Of a stretch of 64,000 nt of DNA, positions 7,922-16,587 are shown one piece after another (position 1 is the first letter of the stretch; the number at the start of each line of letters is the position of its first letter). The stretch lies in assembly GCA_001899685.1 (NCBI GenBank), contig MKWG01000043.1, positions 248,001 to 312,000 on the forward strand, written 5' to 3'. The notes under the pieces were generated by a model. That model was not told the origin of the DNA. It ran no database searches and saw only the letters and a list, made by a program, of their open reading frames with translations. The stretch is from Sphingobacteriales bacterium 44-15 (GTDB taxonomy: Bacteria > Bacteroidota > Bacteroidia > Chitinophagales > Chitinophagaceae). The position numbers were made by a program, and so were the translations under genes.

Positions 7922-9115
7922 ATGAGATACCTTGTTCCCCTGCTCCTGTTTTTGTTCACCGGCATATTGCTGATAAACGCATGCCACTCACCGGAAGAAA
8001 AAGAAGTTCCGGTTAAACAAAAGCCTAAATTACCCCCCCCTGGCACCATCTCAGCCCTGCCGCCTGAGTACGCCTCTCCGGCAAATAATCCTTCTACTCC
8101 CGAAAAAATAGAACTGGGGCGTTTGTTGTTTTATGATCCTATTTTATCCGGTGGTAAAGATGTAGCCTGTGCCAGTTGCCATCATCCTGAATTCGGATAT
8201 GCCGAAAGCCTGGAGCTGCCTGTTGGCGTTAATGGAAGAGGGCTGGGTGAGCGGAGGAGCTTCAACAAGAACAATGATATTCCTTTTACCAAACGCAATG
8301 CGCCCTCCCTGCTCAACGTGGCTTTTAACGGCATTGATGAAAAAGGTAAATATACGCCGGAGGATGCACCGATGTTTTGGGATATGCGCGCCAAAAGCCT
8401 GGAGCAGCAGGCAATGATGCCGGTAAGCACTTTCGAAGAAATGCGGGGACATGGGTTCACAGAAAATAATATAAAGGAAGAGGTCAGTAAAAGGGTCAGC
8501 AATATACCGCTTTACCGCAAACTGTTCAAAGAGGCATTCCCCGACAATACCACCATTACAGATACTCTCATCAGCCGGGCGCTTGCAGCTTTTCAGCGAT
8601 CGCTTATTGCAAACAACTCCCGGTTTGACCGCTACATGCGTGGAGAAAAGACAGCATTATCCAGCAGGGAGATCAATGGCATGAACCTGTTCATCAAAAC
8701 CGGGTGCGCGCGCTGCCACAACGGTCCTATGCTGTCGGACTATAAACCGCATGTGCTTGGTGTAGTGGACAATGAAAAATTGCCGTTCTCCGATTCAGGG
8801 TATCATCAAACCTATGCCTTCCGCACTCCCACGCTCAGGAACCTGCGCTTCACCCGTCCCTATATGCACAATGGCAAGATAGCTACACTCGACAATGTAA
8901 TGTTCTTTTATGAAGACCTGAAAGGAAAGCCCCTTCCTAACCCTCATGTGCACAAGGAACAACTGGATTCCCTCGCCGTTTTAATGACCGTGGAATTTAA
9001 AGACCTTGATAATATTGTAGAATTCCTGAACACGCTGAACGACGATCAGTATGACAGGAAGATCCCTGCTGCCGTGCCCAGCGGATTGCCCGTGGGAGGG
9101 AATATCAAAAACTGA
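7922..9115 (+). CDS. Di-haem cytochrome c peroxidase (MauG/CcpA family), lipoprotein
   Basis: A 397-residue protein read from 7922. The N-terminal hydrophobic stretch ends in a lipobox with a cysteine at residue 21 (LLINACHS), so it is a probable lipoprotein facing the periplasm. Two haem c sites are visible, C83-A-S-C86-H87 and C262-A-R-C265-H266, spaced as in bacterial cytochrome c peroxidases. The GRLLFYDPILSGG and RNAPSLLNVAFNG segments are family hallmarks. It would reduce hydrogen peroxide with electrons from periplasmic c-type cytochromes. It is third in the DUF488-ferredoxin operon, which is divergent from the Rrf2/Ric/haemoglobin operon, so peroxide and NO defence appear to be jointly controlled. 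Confidence 0.93.
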   Translation: MRYLVPLLLFLFTGILLINACHSPEEKEVPVKQKPKLPPPGTISALPPEYASPANNPSTPEKIELGRLLFYDPILSGGKDVACASCHHPEFGYAESLELPVGVNGRGLGERRSFNKNNDIPFTKRNAPSLLNVAFNGIDEKGKYTPEDAPMFWDMRAKSLEQQAMMPVSTFEEMRGHGFTENNIKEEVSKRVSNIPLYRKLFKEAFPDNTTITDTLISRALAAFQRSLIANNSRFDRYMRGEKTALSSREINGMNLFIKTGCARCHNGPMLSDYKPHVLGVVDNEKLPFSDSGYHQTYAFRTPTLRNLRFTRPYMHNGKIATLDNVMFFYEDLKGKPLPNPHVHKEQLDSLAVLMTVEFKDLDNIVEFLNTLNDDQYDRKIPAAVPSGLPVGGNIKN

Positions 9116-9216
9116 AAGGCGCATTTGCAAAACATAAAATATACCTGTTGGGCTTCGGCGAGAGAATAGGTTATTTATAACCCTGAATTACTGAGAAAGT
9201 TACGGAATCATTAGCA

Positions 9217-9520
9217 TGTTGCCGTATTTGCGATCCCAACCGAAGGTCGGGAGAAGCGATCTTCACATTTACCAACTGCAGAGACTGCTTCACCACTTTG
9301 GCAGCCCCTCTCTCGATGAAGCGTTCTATACGTGGTTCGCAGAGAATACGGGTAAGAGTGTTTTGTTTTTGTAACTGCGCTTTCTACATGGGGTATATAT
9401 AATTTTCGATGGGATTGAAATCCCGCGCGGGAATATGTGATCAAGCCGATAGCTCTGGAACGCAGAACAAGGAGCCGCAGGATCGGTAGCATATTGTTCC
9501 AACGGGTTTCAATCATTGCA
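9217..9520. repeat. Composite degenerate repeat region (no gene)
   Basis: The 467-bp spacer between the peroxidase and mnmD holds no convincing gene. From about 9217 it is a mosaic of short inverted words, for instance CGATCCCAACCGAAGGTCGG, GGGATTGAAATCCC (9411-9424) and TTGTTCCAACGGGTTTCAAT (9494-9513). The last 20-mer recurs exactly at 33751-33770. The long minus-strand frame through it (9516 to 9211) is arginine-rich and unlike any protein I know, so it is rejected. Confidence 0.6.
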
Positions 9521-9571
9521 CATTTCCGCTTGCGAAAAATTGAAGTACCCCCCTTTTGATATTCCTATCTT

Positions 9572-9579
9572 TAACTTTG
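9572..9579 (+). promoter_or_regulatory. Predicted -7 element of mnmD
   Basis: TAACTTTG fits TAnnTTTG exactly and ends three bases before the ATG at 9583. If used, the transcript would begin at or next to the start codon, so mnmD could be leaderless. A T-rich stretch upstream offers no clear -33 element at the usual distance. Confidence 0.4.
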
Positions 9580-9582
9580 CAG

Positions 9583-10266
9583 ATGCGCCGGCAAATAATT
9601 CTTACGCAGGATGGATCGCACACTATTGCAATACCTGAGCTGCAGGTAACTTATCATTCTACATTTGGAGCTGTGCAGGAGTCGAAGCATGTTTTTATAG
9701 AAGGCGGGCTTATACCATTACTGCAATTGCACAACCGTATACACATTCTTGAAGTTGGCTTTGGAACGGGATTAAATGCTTTATTATCTCTGGGTGAAAC
9801 AGAAAAAACCGGCAGTGAAATTATGTATACCGCTATAGAACCATTTCCTTTGGCAAAAGAAGAAATTCAGGCGCTGAACTATTGCGATCAGTTGCTTCAA
9901 CCGGGCTGGAAAACCTATTTCCGGCAAATGCATGCCTGCAGATGGGAAAAAGAAGAACTTATTACTCCGCGTTTTTCCTTATATAAAACAATGAGCATAC
10001 TACGGGAATACAACCTAAAGCATAAGCAGCAGCTTATATTTTTCGACGCTTTTGCCCCGGCGGCACAACCGGAATTGTGGGACAGGACGGTGTTTGATCA
10101 GTTATATCAACTGCTGGAACCCGGTGGTATTCTGGTCACTTACTGCAGTAAAGGATCGGTACGCCGGACCATGCAGGGCTCAGGCTTTATCATAGAGAAG
10201 CTTCCCGGGCCTCCGGGGAAGAGAGAGATGATAAGAGCGGTGAAAGGATCAGAAATGTACAGATAG
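9583..10266 (+). CDS. mnmD: tRNA 5-methylaminomethyl-2-thiouridine methyltransferase MnmD
   Basis: A 227-residue SAM-dependent methyltransferase of the MnmD type without the fused FAD domain found in E. coli MnmC. It acts on the wobble uridine of tRNA. Key features are STFGAVQESKHVFIEGGL near the N-terminus, the SAM-binding motif LEVGFGTGLNALL (about residues 55-67), the FFDAFAPAAQPELWD motif and the GGILVTYCSKGSVRR motif. The start at 9583 (MRRQIILTQDGSH) matches the family's usual beginning; the frame opens 27 bp earlier. Its 3' end overlaps the convergent barrel-protein gene by 18 bases. Confidence 0.92.
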   Translation: MRRQIILTQDGSHTIAIPELQVTYHSTFGAVQESKHVFIEGGLIPLLQLHNRIHILEVGFGTGLNALLSLGETEKTGSEIMYTAIEPFPLAKEEIQALNYCDQLLQPGWKTYFRQMHACRWEKEELITPRFSLYKTMSILREYNLKHKQQLIFFDAFAPAAQPELWDRTVFDQLYQLLEPGGILVTYCSKGSVRRTMQGSGFIIEKLPGPPGKREMIRAVKGSEMYR

Positions 10267-10815
10267 CCCCGCCTTAAGAATACCCTCATACCCAAATCCA
10301 AGCTCTGCAAATACGCCTACCGTAGCGCCAAAACGCAGACCAATGACCCTTGCCTGGAAAGCTATTGCATCATGATGGTCTTTTATTCCCGCTTTTCGGG
10401 TCCAGCTGCCTGCATATCCTGCCGAAAGCCCTGAATACATGTGAAATCTTGCATCAAAGACATAATTATATTTTGCATTCAGCAGCAACCCGAATACATA
10501 CCAATTCCTTGCCTCCTGCACATTATTGTAATTGATCGTTGCTTTATCATAAAACACAGAAGCGCCCCAGTAGAACCTTTCTTTAACCGAACGATTATAG
10601 CTGATGGCAGCGCTGCCTGTGCCCGTGACCTTTTCCACTGCTTTGGAGTCAGTACCGCTCCGGTAAAAATCTCCTGCTATTGTTTTGATCTCCATAACAG
10701 GGAAAATGCCGTAGGCAGATTCCAGCTCATTGGCGGATACATTCCGCTGAGCCAGCACCCGGAACCCGCTAAGAAGAAATACAATTTGAAAAAACAGTAA
10801 ACAGCCAGGCCGCAT
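10249..10815 (-). CDS. Predicted outer-membrane beta-barrel protein
   Basis: A 188-residue protein with a signal peptide (cleavage likely after VLAQ, residue 23). Its body has alternating hydrophobic and aromatic beta-strand patterning and ends in an amphipathic strand with a terminal phenylalanine (LKAGLSVHF), as in small outer-membrane barrels. I cannot name a family or ligand. The stop is inside the convergent mnmD gene (18-base overlap). An array of 7-base words (10867-10924) lies just upstream, between it and sucD. Confidence 0.7.
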   Translation of the reverse strand: MRPGCLLFFQIVFLLSGFRVLAQRNVSANELESAYGIFPVMEIKTIAGDFYRSGTDSKAVEKVTGTGSAAISYNRSVKERFYWGASVFYDKATINYNNVQEARNWYVFGLLLNAKYNYVFDARFHMYSGLSAGYAGSWTRKAGIKDHHDAIAFQARVIGLRFGATVGVFAELGFGYEGILKAGLSVHF

Positions 10816-10866
10816 ACAAGTTTGTATTAACGCCGCAAAGTTAGGTAATAAACATCAGGTATGTTG

Positions 10867-10924
10867 AAGTAAGGAGTATGGGATAAGCTGTAAGGCCAAA
10901 CTTACCTTACTTTATTTCTTACCC
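10867..10924. repeat. Heptad-word array
   Basis: Starts with consecutive 7-base units of the AGTAAGG/TGTAAGG type and passes into CTTACC-type complements. It can fold on itself and lies between the stop of sucD and the start of the barrel-protein gene. Confidence 0.6.
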
Positions 10925-10947
10925 TATAATCAGGGAAGAGATATCTG

Positions 10948-11847
10948 CTAAATCTTAGCGGTTTGCTTCATTGCTTTTTTAGCTATCACCTCTGCCATTG
11001 TTTTACCGATATCAGCAGGACTGTCCACCACGGTTATACCGCATTCTCTCATGATTTTCATTTTAGCTGCGGCAGTATCATCAGCGCCTCCGACAATAGC
11101 GCCGGCATGTCCCATTCTGCGACCGGGAGGAGCGGTTTGCCCGGCGATAAAACCAACCACAGGCTTGGTGCCGTTTTCTTTAACCCAGCGGGCAGCCTCT
11201 GCTTCCATACCACCACCAATTTCGCCTATCATTACTATGCCGGTCGTTTCATCATCATTCATAAATAATTCTACAGCTTCCCGGGTGGTAGTGCCAATAA
11301 TGGGATCCCCACCGATACCTATAGCGGTAGAAATGCCCAACCCTGCTTTGGCTACCTGGTCGGCAGCTTCATAAGTAAGCGTGCCTGATTTTGAAACTAT
11401 GCCGATCTTGCCTTTTTTGAAAATGAACCCCGGCATAATGCCTACCTTACATTCTTCAGCCGTAATTACACCAGGACAGTTGGGACCTATAAGCCTTGAT
11501 GCAGTACCGGCCAGGTAATGCTTGGCCTTTATCATATCCTGCACAGGGATACCTTCGGTAATGCAAATGATCAAACCAATGCCGGCTTCAGCAGCTTCCA
11601 TTATGGCATCTGCCGCAAATGCAGGTGGTACGAATATAATGGATACGTCAGCTCCAGTCGACTTTACCGCGTCTGCCACCGTATTAAATACAGGCAGATC
11701 AAGATGCTTCTGACCGCCTTTTCCGGGCGTTACACCGCCAACAACCTTTGTACCGTACTCAATCATCTGGGTCGCGTGAAATGTCCCTTCTGTTCCCGTA
11801 AAGCCCTGTACAATTATTTTGGAATCCTTATTTACTAAAACCGACAT
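10948..11847 (-). CDS. sucD: Succinate-CoA ligase, alpha subunit
   Basis: A 299-residue protein matching the alpha subunit throughout. It has the CoA-binding Rossmann part ([23 protein letters not shown]), the GPNCPG motif, the SGTLTYE motif and the phosphohistidine loop GRRMGHAGA with H247. With the beta subunit SucC it interconverts succinyl-CoA and succinate with NDP phosphorylation in the TCA cycle. sucC is not adjacent, which is common in Bacteroidota. The gene stands alone on the minus strand with its own predicted promoter. It is of normal family length. Confidence 0.97.
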   Translation of the reverse strand: MSVLVNKDSKIIVQGFTGTEGTFHATQMIEYGTKVVGGVTPGKGGQKHLDLPVFNTVADAVKSTGADVSIIFVPPAFAADAIMEAAEAGIGLIICITEGIPVQDMIKAKHYLAGTASRLIGPNCPGVITAEECKVGIMPGFIFKKGKIGIVSKSGTLTYEAADQVAKAGLGISTAIGIGGDPIIGTTTREAVELFMNDDETTGIVMIGEIGGGMEAEAARWVKENGTKPVVGFIAGQTAPPGRRMGHAGAIVGGADDTAAAKMKIMRECGITVVDSPADIGKTMAEVIAKKAMKQTAKI

Positions 11848-11884
11848 GGTGGAATAGTTTGTTGTTGGTATTAAATGAGCAGCG

Positions 11885-11892
11885 CAAAAATA
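11885..11892 (-). promoter_or_regulatory. Predicted -7 element of sucD
   Basis: Reads TATTTTTG on the minus strand, a full TAnnTTTG match 38 bases upstream of the sucD start. The -33 region (TGTTAC-like) is weak. Confidence 0.45.
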
Positions 11893-12394
11893 AGGGAATT
11901 TCAGCTATCCGTAACAGAGGAGTTCCGAAGGAAAATATTAGCTTCTGATTTGTAAAATTTTCCCGGTTTCTTCTTTTCCATACAAGACAATAATGAAAAG
12001 CACATCATCCGGTTTTCGCTGTTCAAACAGGTGCAAGAATAAACGTTATATCCAAAAAAATTTAAATTATAAAATTAAAAATGTATTTCGTCTGCCTGCA
12101 TTGTTGATTTATTTACCGCCACAAGCACAATAAGAAAATAAAATACACAATGGACGGCTTACCGGTGAAGTTTAATGAAAATAGCGTCACTAAACTCTGG
12201 ACTTTCGGGGTTAAGGAAGGAAGTGTCAGGCTCAGGGTATCGCCAGTCTAAGAATATTAGTCCTTCAAGGCCTGCTATACAGTTCAGAGTGGTTTATATG
12301 ACAGCAAAAACGGTAGCTGCGGTAAGGCAGAGGGGAATTAACCTGAGTAATTATAGTGAAGTACAACGGTTTGGCGGATTATAGCATAGCCAAC
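11893..12394. other. AT-rich spacer with no supported gene
   Basis: The spacer from sucD to GH92 is about 710 bp. An ATG at 12150 opens a 33-codon frame (MDGLPVKFNENSV...) and an ATG at 12175 opens a 69-codon frame in another phase that ends at 12384. Neither has a recognisable domain, and their overlap suggests a decayed element rather than a gene. Part of the region just after sucD is very AT-rich. Confidence 0.4.
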
Positions 12395-12454
12395 GTTATG
12401 TCAAGCGTGAAACGGCAGGCGATAAACGTGAAGTACTCACATTTATCATCTCAC
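12395..12454. repeat. Heptad-word array, ATGTCAA subfamily
   Basis: Begins GTTATGTCAAGCGTGAAACG and continues in 7-base register to ATCTCAC. The opening motif recurs at 61775-61811 and, inverted, at 34621-34655 and 63477-63507. Confidence 0.65.
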
Positions 12455-12560
12455 TTTTTACAAAGAAATACGACAAATTATTGTTGACGTAGCGCTAATA
12501 TATCCCTTCCCCCGTTTTACCGCCGGCATGCTTTATATTCGCAATACAATTTCAATACGT

Positions 12561-14858
12561 ATGAAAAAATATATTGCGATCCTTTGCTGCCTCGTGATGC
12601 ATGCCGGGCTCCACGCTCAAATGGTTAACCAGGTAACAGATCCTGTAGACTGGGTAAACCCGCTGATGGGCACCGATTCAAAGCCCAGTCTCTCTAACGG
12701 TAATACCTACCCTGCAATAGCCCTTCCCTGGGGCATGAATATGTGGACGCCGCAAACAGGGAAGATGGGTGATGGATGGCAGTATCAATATACCGCTGAG
12801 AAGATCAGAGGATTTAAGCAGACACACCAGCCTTCTCCCTGGATGAACGACTATGGACAATTCAGCATTATGCCTGTAGCGGGCAGGCTGGCATTCAGGG
12901 AAGAGGACAGAGCCAGTTGGTTCAGCCATAAGGCCGAGGTTGCCAAGCCTTATTATTATAGCGTATACCTTGCCGATCACGATATTACCGCCGAGATCAC
13001 ACCCACAGAGCGCGCCGCGGCTTTCCGGTTTACCTTTCCGCAAACAGACAGCGCTTTTGTTGTGGTGGATGCTTTTGACAAAGGCTCGTATGTAAAGATC
13101 ATCCCGCAAGAAAGAAAAATTATCGGCTACTCCACCAGGAACAGCAAAGGCGTGCCTGACAATTTTAAAAATTATTTTGTCATTGTATTCGACAAGCCGT
13201 TTGCAAATGCAGGCATATTTGAAGGGGATAAGCTTGACCTTACCAGACTCGAAACACAAGCCGGTCATACAGGCGCTGTGGTGAAGTTTAAAATATTTAA
13301 CCGTGGCGACCAGGTAAATGCAAGAGTGGCTTCTTCATTTATCAGTCCCGCGCAGGCAGAGATCAATCTCAGAGAGACCGGTGCTGACAGCTTTGAAATG
13401 ATCGAGAAAAAAGGACGGGATATATGGAACAACACGCTGGGGCGCATTCTTGTAGAAGGCGGTACCATTGACCAGGTAAGGACTTTCTATTCTACCTTAT
13501 ACAGAATGGTGTTTTTTCCCAATAAATTATATGAAAAAGATGCTGCCGGGGCAATCGTGCACTACAGCCCTTACACAGGTAAAGTGCTGCCTGGATATAT
13601 GTTTGGCGGCACCGGCTTTTGGGATACCTTCCGCGCCTTATACCCGTTCCTGAATCTTGTGTATCCTTCCATAAATAAAGAGATGCAGGAAGGGTTGATC
13701 AACGATTATAAAGAAGGAGGCTATTTGCCCGAGTGGAGCAGTCCCGGCTATCGTGCTGTAATGGTAGGCAACAATTCTGCTTCTATAGTGGCAGACGCTT
13801 ATATCAAAGGACTCCGCGATTATGATATTGAAACGCTGTATGAAGCGCTGAAGCATGGCGCCAATACAGAAGGTCCGCAAGGCACAGGGCGCAAGGGAGT
13901 TGAATACTATAACAAACTCGGCTATGTGCCCTATGATGTGAAGATCAATGAAAGTGCGGCAAGAACGCTGGAGTATGCCTACGATGATTTCTGTATTTAC
14001 CAGTTGGGAAAAGCATTGAACCGCCCTGCGGAAGAGCTCAGGTTATATGCCACGCGCAGCCGGAATTACAAAAATCTTTTTGACAGATCCACCCGCCTGA
14101 TGCGCGGTAAAAACCAGGACGGGAGCTTTCAACAGCCCTTCAATCCTTTCAAATGGGGCGACGCCTTTACGGAAGGTAACAGCTGGCATTACTCGTGGAG
14201 TGTTTTTCACGATATAAAAGGATTGTCTGACCTGATGGGAGGAAGAGAACAGTTCACAAAAATGCTGGATTCCGTTTTTGTAATGCCTCCGGTTTTCGAT
14301 GATAGCTATTATGGATCCACTATTCATGAAATAAGAGAAATGCAGATAGCCGGCATGGGACAATACGCTCACGGCAATCAGCCTATCCAGCACATGGCCT
14401 ATTTATATAATTATGCCGGGCAGCCCTGGAAAACACAATACTGGGTCCGAGAGATCATGAACAGGATGTATAAGCCCACACCCGACGGCTATTGCGGAGA
14501 TGAGGATAACGGGCAGACTTCAGCATGGTACGTATTCTCGGCATTGGGCTTTTATCCTGTGTGTCCTGCAACAGATCAGTATGTGCTGGGAGCGCCGCTT
14601 TTTAAAAAAGCCACTATACAACTGGAGAATGGAAAACAATTTGTAATTGCTGCACCTGCCAACAGCGACCAGGCAAGATATATACAGTCGGCACAACTGA
14701 ACGGGAAAAACCATGATAAAAACTGGATCGGTCAGCCGGATATCCAAAAGGGCGGAATATTTGAGCTGGGCATGGGCATCCGTCCCAATACTGTCAGGTG
14801 CACCAAAGAAGAATCGTCGCCGTATTCGTTCTCAGCTTCGGCAGATGAGGTGAAATAG
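12561..14858 (+). CDS. GH92 family glycosidase (alpha-mannosidase type), secreted
   Basis: A 765-residue enzyme from the ATG at 12561 (MKKYIAILCC), followed by a signal peptide ending near LHAQ. The WVNPLMGTDS and NGNTYPAIALPWG segments are the standard GH92 N-terminal marks. Further conserved blocks are GYLPEWSSPGYRAVMVGNN, FTEGNSWHYSWSVFHD and, near residue 645, CGDEDNGQTSAWYVFSALG, which contains the acidic residues of the catalytic centre. GH92 enzymes are calcium-dependent exo-alpha-mannosidases acting mostly on N-glycan or yeast mannan linkages. No SusC/SusD pair is adjacent, so this is not a classic polysaccharide utilisation locus. The neighbours downstream are two Gfo/Idh proteins and a lyase. 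Confidence 0.94.
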   Translation: MKKYIAILCCLVMHAGLHAQMVNQVTDPVDWVNPLMGTDSKPSLSNGNTYPAIALPWGMNMWTPQTGKMGDGWQYQYTAEKIRGFKQTHQPSPWMNDYGQFSIMPVAGRLAFREEDRASWFSHKAEVAKPYYYSVYLADHDITAEITPTERAAAFRFTFPQTDSAFVVVDAFDKGSYVKIIPQERKIIGYSTRNSKGVPDNFKNYFVIVFDKPFANAGIFEGDKLDLTRLETQAGHTGAVVKFKIFNRGDQVNARVASSFISPAQAEINLRETGADSFEMIEKKGRDIWNNTLGRILVEGGTIDQVRTFYSTLYRMVFFPNKLYEKDAAGAIVHYSPYTGKVLPGYMFGGTGFWDTFRALYPFLNLVYPSINKEMQEGLINDYKEGGYLPEWSSPGYRAVMVGNNSASIVADAYIKGLRDYDIETLYEALKHGANTEGPQGTGRKGVEYYNKLGYVPYDVKINESAARTLEYAYDDFCIYQLGKALNRPAEELRLYATRSRNYKNLFDRSTRLMRGKNQDGSFQQPFNPFKWGDAFTEGNSWHYSWSVFHDIKGLSDLMGGREQFTKMLDSVFVMPPVFDDSYYGSTIHEIREMQIAGMGQYAHGNQPIQHMAYLYNYAGQPWKTQYWVREIMNRMYKPTPDGYCGDEDNGQTSAWYVFSALGFYPVCPATDQYVLGAPLFKKATIQLENGKQFVIAAPANSDQARYIQSAQLNGKNHDKNWIGQPDIQKGGIFELGMGIRPNTVRCTKEESSPYSFSASADEVK

Positions 14859-14862
14859 CTAT

Positions 14863-14942
14863 GGGCTATGGGCGGTGGGCTATCAGCTATGAGTGTCTGC
14901 TAACAGCCCAATGCTCGCGGCTCACAGCCGACAGCTCACCGC
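14863..14942. repeat. Heptad-word array, GGGCTAT/AGCTCAC vocabulary
   Basis: Eleven units in 7-base register, from GGGCTAT repeats to AGCTCAC-type units, starting 4 bp after the GH92 stop. It shares words with the array at 31276-31366. Confidence 0.65.
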
Positions 14943-15006
14943 TTTAAATCTATTTACATTTCATTTGAACAGATATACTTACCTTAATGCAAAATTTTAA
15001 AGAACG

Positions 15007-16446
15007 ATGAGCCAAAAATCAAAATCAAACAATTCTCGCAGGAAGTTTATACAAAGTACTTCCCTCGCGGCAGCAGGGTATTTCATTGTGCCCCGCCATG
15101 TATTGGGCAAAGGGTATGTTGCCCCAAGTGATAAATTAAATATTGCCGGTATTGGTGCAGGAGGAAAAGGAGAAAGCGACCTTCATGAGTTTTCCAAGAG
15201 CCCTAAGGTTAACATCGTTGCAATGGCGGATGTGGATGACCGCCAATCGGTAAAATCCCGTAAGCGTTTCCCTAAAGCAAAATATTATAAAGATTTCAGG
15301 GAAATGCTTGCCAAAGAAAAAAACAATATAGACGCCTGCTCTATCTCTACTCCCGATCACACCCACGCCGTTGCTACAATGGCTGCCATGCAATTAGGCA
15401 AGCATGTATATACACAAAAGCCGCTTACTCATGATATATGGGAAGCACGCATGCTTACACAGGCTGCTAAAAAATATAAAGTAGTTACACAAATGGGTAA
15501 CCAGGGTGGCTCCGGCGACGGTGTAAGAAGGATGAAAGAATTATATGACTCCGGACTGATCGGCGACGTATATAAAGTAGAATCATGGACCAACCGTCCG
15601 GTATGGCCACAGGGTATAGCTTCTCCTACCGGCAAGTTTGATGTACCTAAAGAGCTCGACTGGAATCTCTGGCTGGGCACTGCGCCTGCAATGGATTATA
15701 ATCCCGGCTACCTGCCTTTTAACTGGAGAGGCTGGTGGCGCTTCGGTACAGGCGCATTGGGAGATATGGCCTGCCATATCATGGATCCTATTTACCGGAT
15801 ACTGCCTATAGACTTCCCTGACTCAGTAGAATGCAGCGTGGCAAACAGTTGGAGCGGGTTCTTCCAGGAAACGGATAACCCTGAAAGCGCTCCCGCAGCT
15901 TCAGCCATTCACCTCAACTATCCCCGCAAAGATGGAAAGGGAACGATCAAAGTAAGCTGGTATGACGGCGGTATAATGCCGGAAAGACCAGATGAGCTTC
16001 AGCCCGGAGAACCTTTTGGCAACTGGGATGGCGGCGTATTATTTATCGGCACAAAAGGAAAGCTGCTGGCAGACTGCTATGGAGCCAACCCGAGATTATT
16101 ACCGCTTACAAGAGCAGAAGAAGCAAAGGTTGTTCCTGAAACTATTAAGCGTGTACCTGAAGGACACTATATTCAGTGGGTAAATGCCTGCATCGCCGGC
16201 TACGGCAATGCAGAGACCAGCTCCAACTTCGACTATGCGGGTCCGTTCGTTGAAAGCATATTGATCTCCAACCTGGCTATCCGCAGCTATGCATTGAAAA
16301 ATCCAAGTGGCAAAGACTGGGAAGATAAGTATCTCGGGCGCAAAAAGCTGTTGTGGGATGCCAAAAATATGAGGATCACCAACTTTGAAGATGCCAACCA
16401 GTTTGTGAAACGACAATACAGGGCTCCGTGGAGTCTTAATGTATAA
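15007..16446 (+). CDS. Gfo/Idh/MocA-family oxidoreductase, Tat-exported (duplicate A)
   Basis: A 479-residue protein with a Tat signal (SRRKFIQSTSLAAAGYF), then PRHVLGKGYVAPSDKLN and the Rossmann segment NIAGIGAGGKGESDL. The CSISTPDHTHAVATMAA motif and the catalytic-lysine region TQKPLTHDIWEA are typical. The C-terminal half has many conserved tryptophans (LDWNLWLGTAP, WRGWWRFGTGALGDM) seen in a large group of periplasmic Bacteroidota and Planctomycete oxidoreductases. It is closely similar along its whole length to the next gene, so the two arose by tandem duplication. Substrate is unknown; proximity to GH92 and a lyase suggests a glycan-derived sugar. Confidence 0.92.
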   Translation: MSQKSKSNNSRRKFIQSTSLAAAGYFIVPRHVLGKGYVAPSDKLNIAGIGAGGKGESDLHEFSKSPKVNIVAMADVDDRQSVKSRKRFPKAKYYKDFREMLAKEKNNIDACSISTPDHTHAVATMAAMQLGKHVYTQKPLTHDIWEARMLTQAAKKYKVVTQMGNQGGSGDGVRRMKELYDSGLIGDVYKVESWTNRPVWPQGIASPTGKFDVPKELDWNLWLGTAPAMDYNPGYLPFNWRGWWRFGTGALGDMACHIMDPIYRILPIDFPDSVECSVANSWSGFFQETDNPESAPAASAIHLNYPRKDGKGTIKVSWYDGGIMPERPDELQPGEPFGNWDGGVLFIGTKGKLLADCYGANPRLLPLTRAEEAKVVPETIKRVPEGHYIQWVNACIAGYGNAETSSNFDYAGPFVESILISNLAIRSYALKNPSGKDWEDKYLGRKKLLWDAKNMRITNFEDANQFVKRQYRAPWSLNV

Positions 16447-16468
16447 TGATCAGTTTTAACAGATCAGG

Positions 16469-16497
16469 AAAGGCGGTGTAAAAGACCGCCTTTTTTT
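16469..16497 (+). terminator. Intrinsic terminator after duplicate A
   Basis: Perfect 9-bp arms AAAGGCGGT and ACCGCCTTT around a 7-base loop, followed by a T run. It separates the two tandem duplicates, so each may be its own transcript. Confidence 0.85.
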
Positions 16498-16587
16498 ATG
16501 CAAATGAGTATGCCGGCTTCATTTCATTCTCAGCCTGTTATTCATACGCTCCTGTAATCTTATTTAGTTCAGACCAAATAAAAAAAA

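Noticed and set aside
9211-9516. 101-codon minus-strand frame in the mosaic repeat
   Set aside because: It translates inverted repeat words, is rich in Arg and Cys, and has no homologue I recall.
12175-12384. Possible 69-residue small protein upstream of GH92
   Set aside because: No recognisable domain or clear promoter, and an overlapping ATG in another frame gives an equally unsupported peptide. Kept only as a spacer note.
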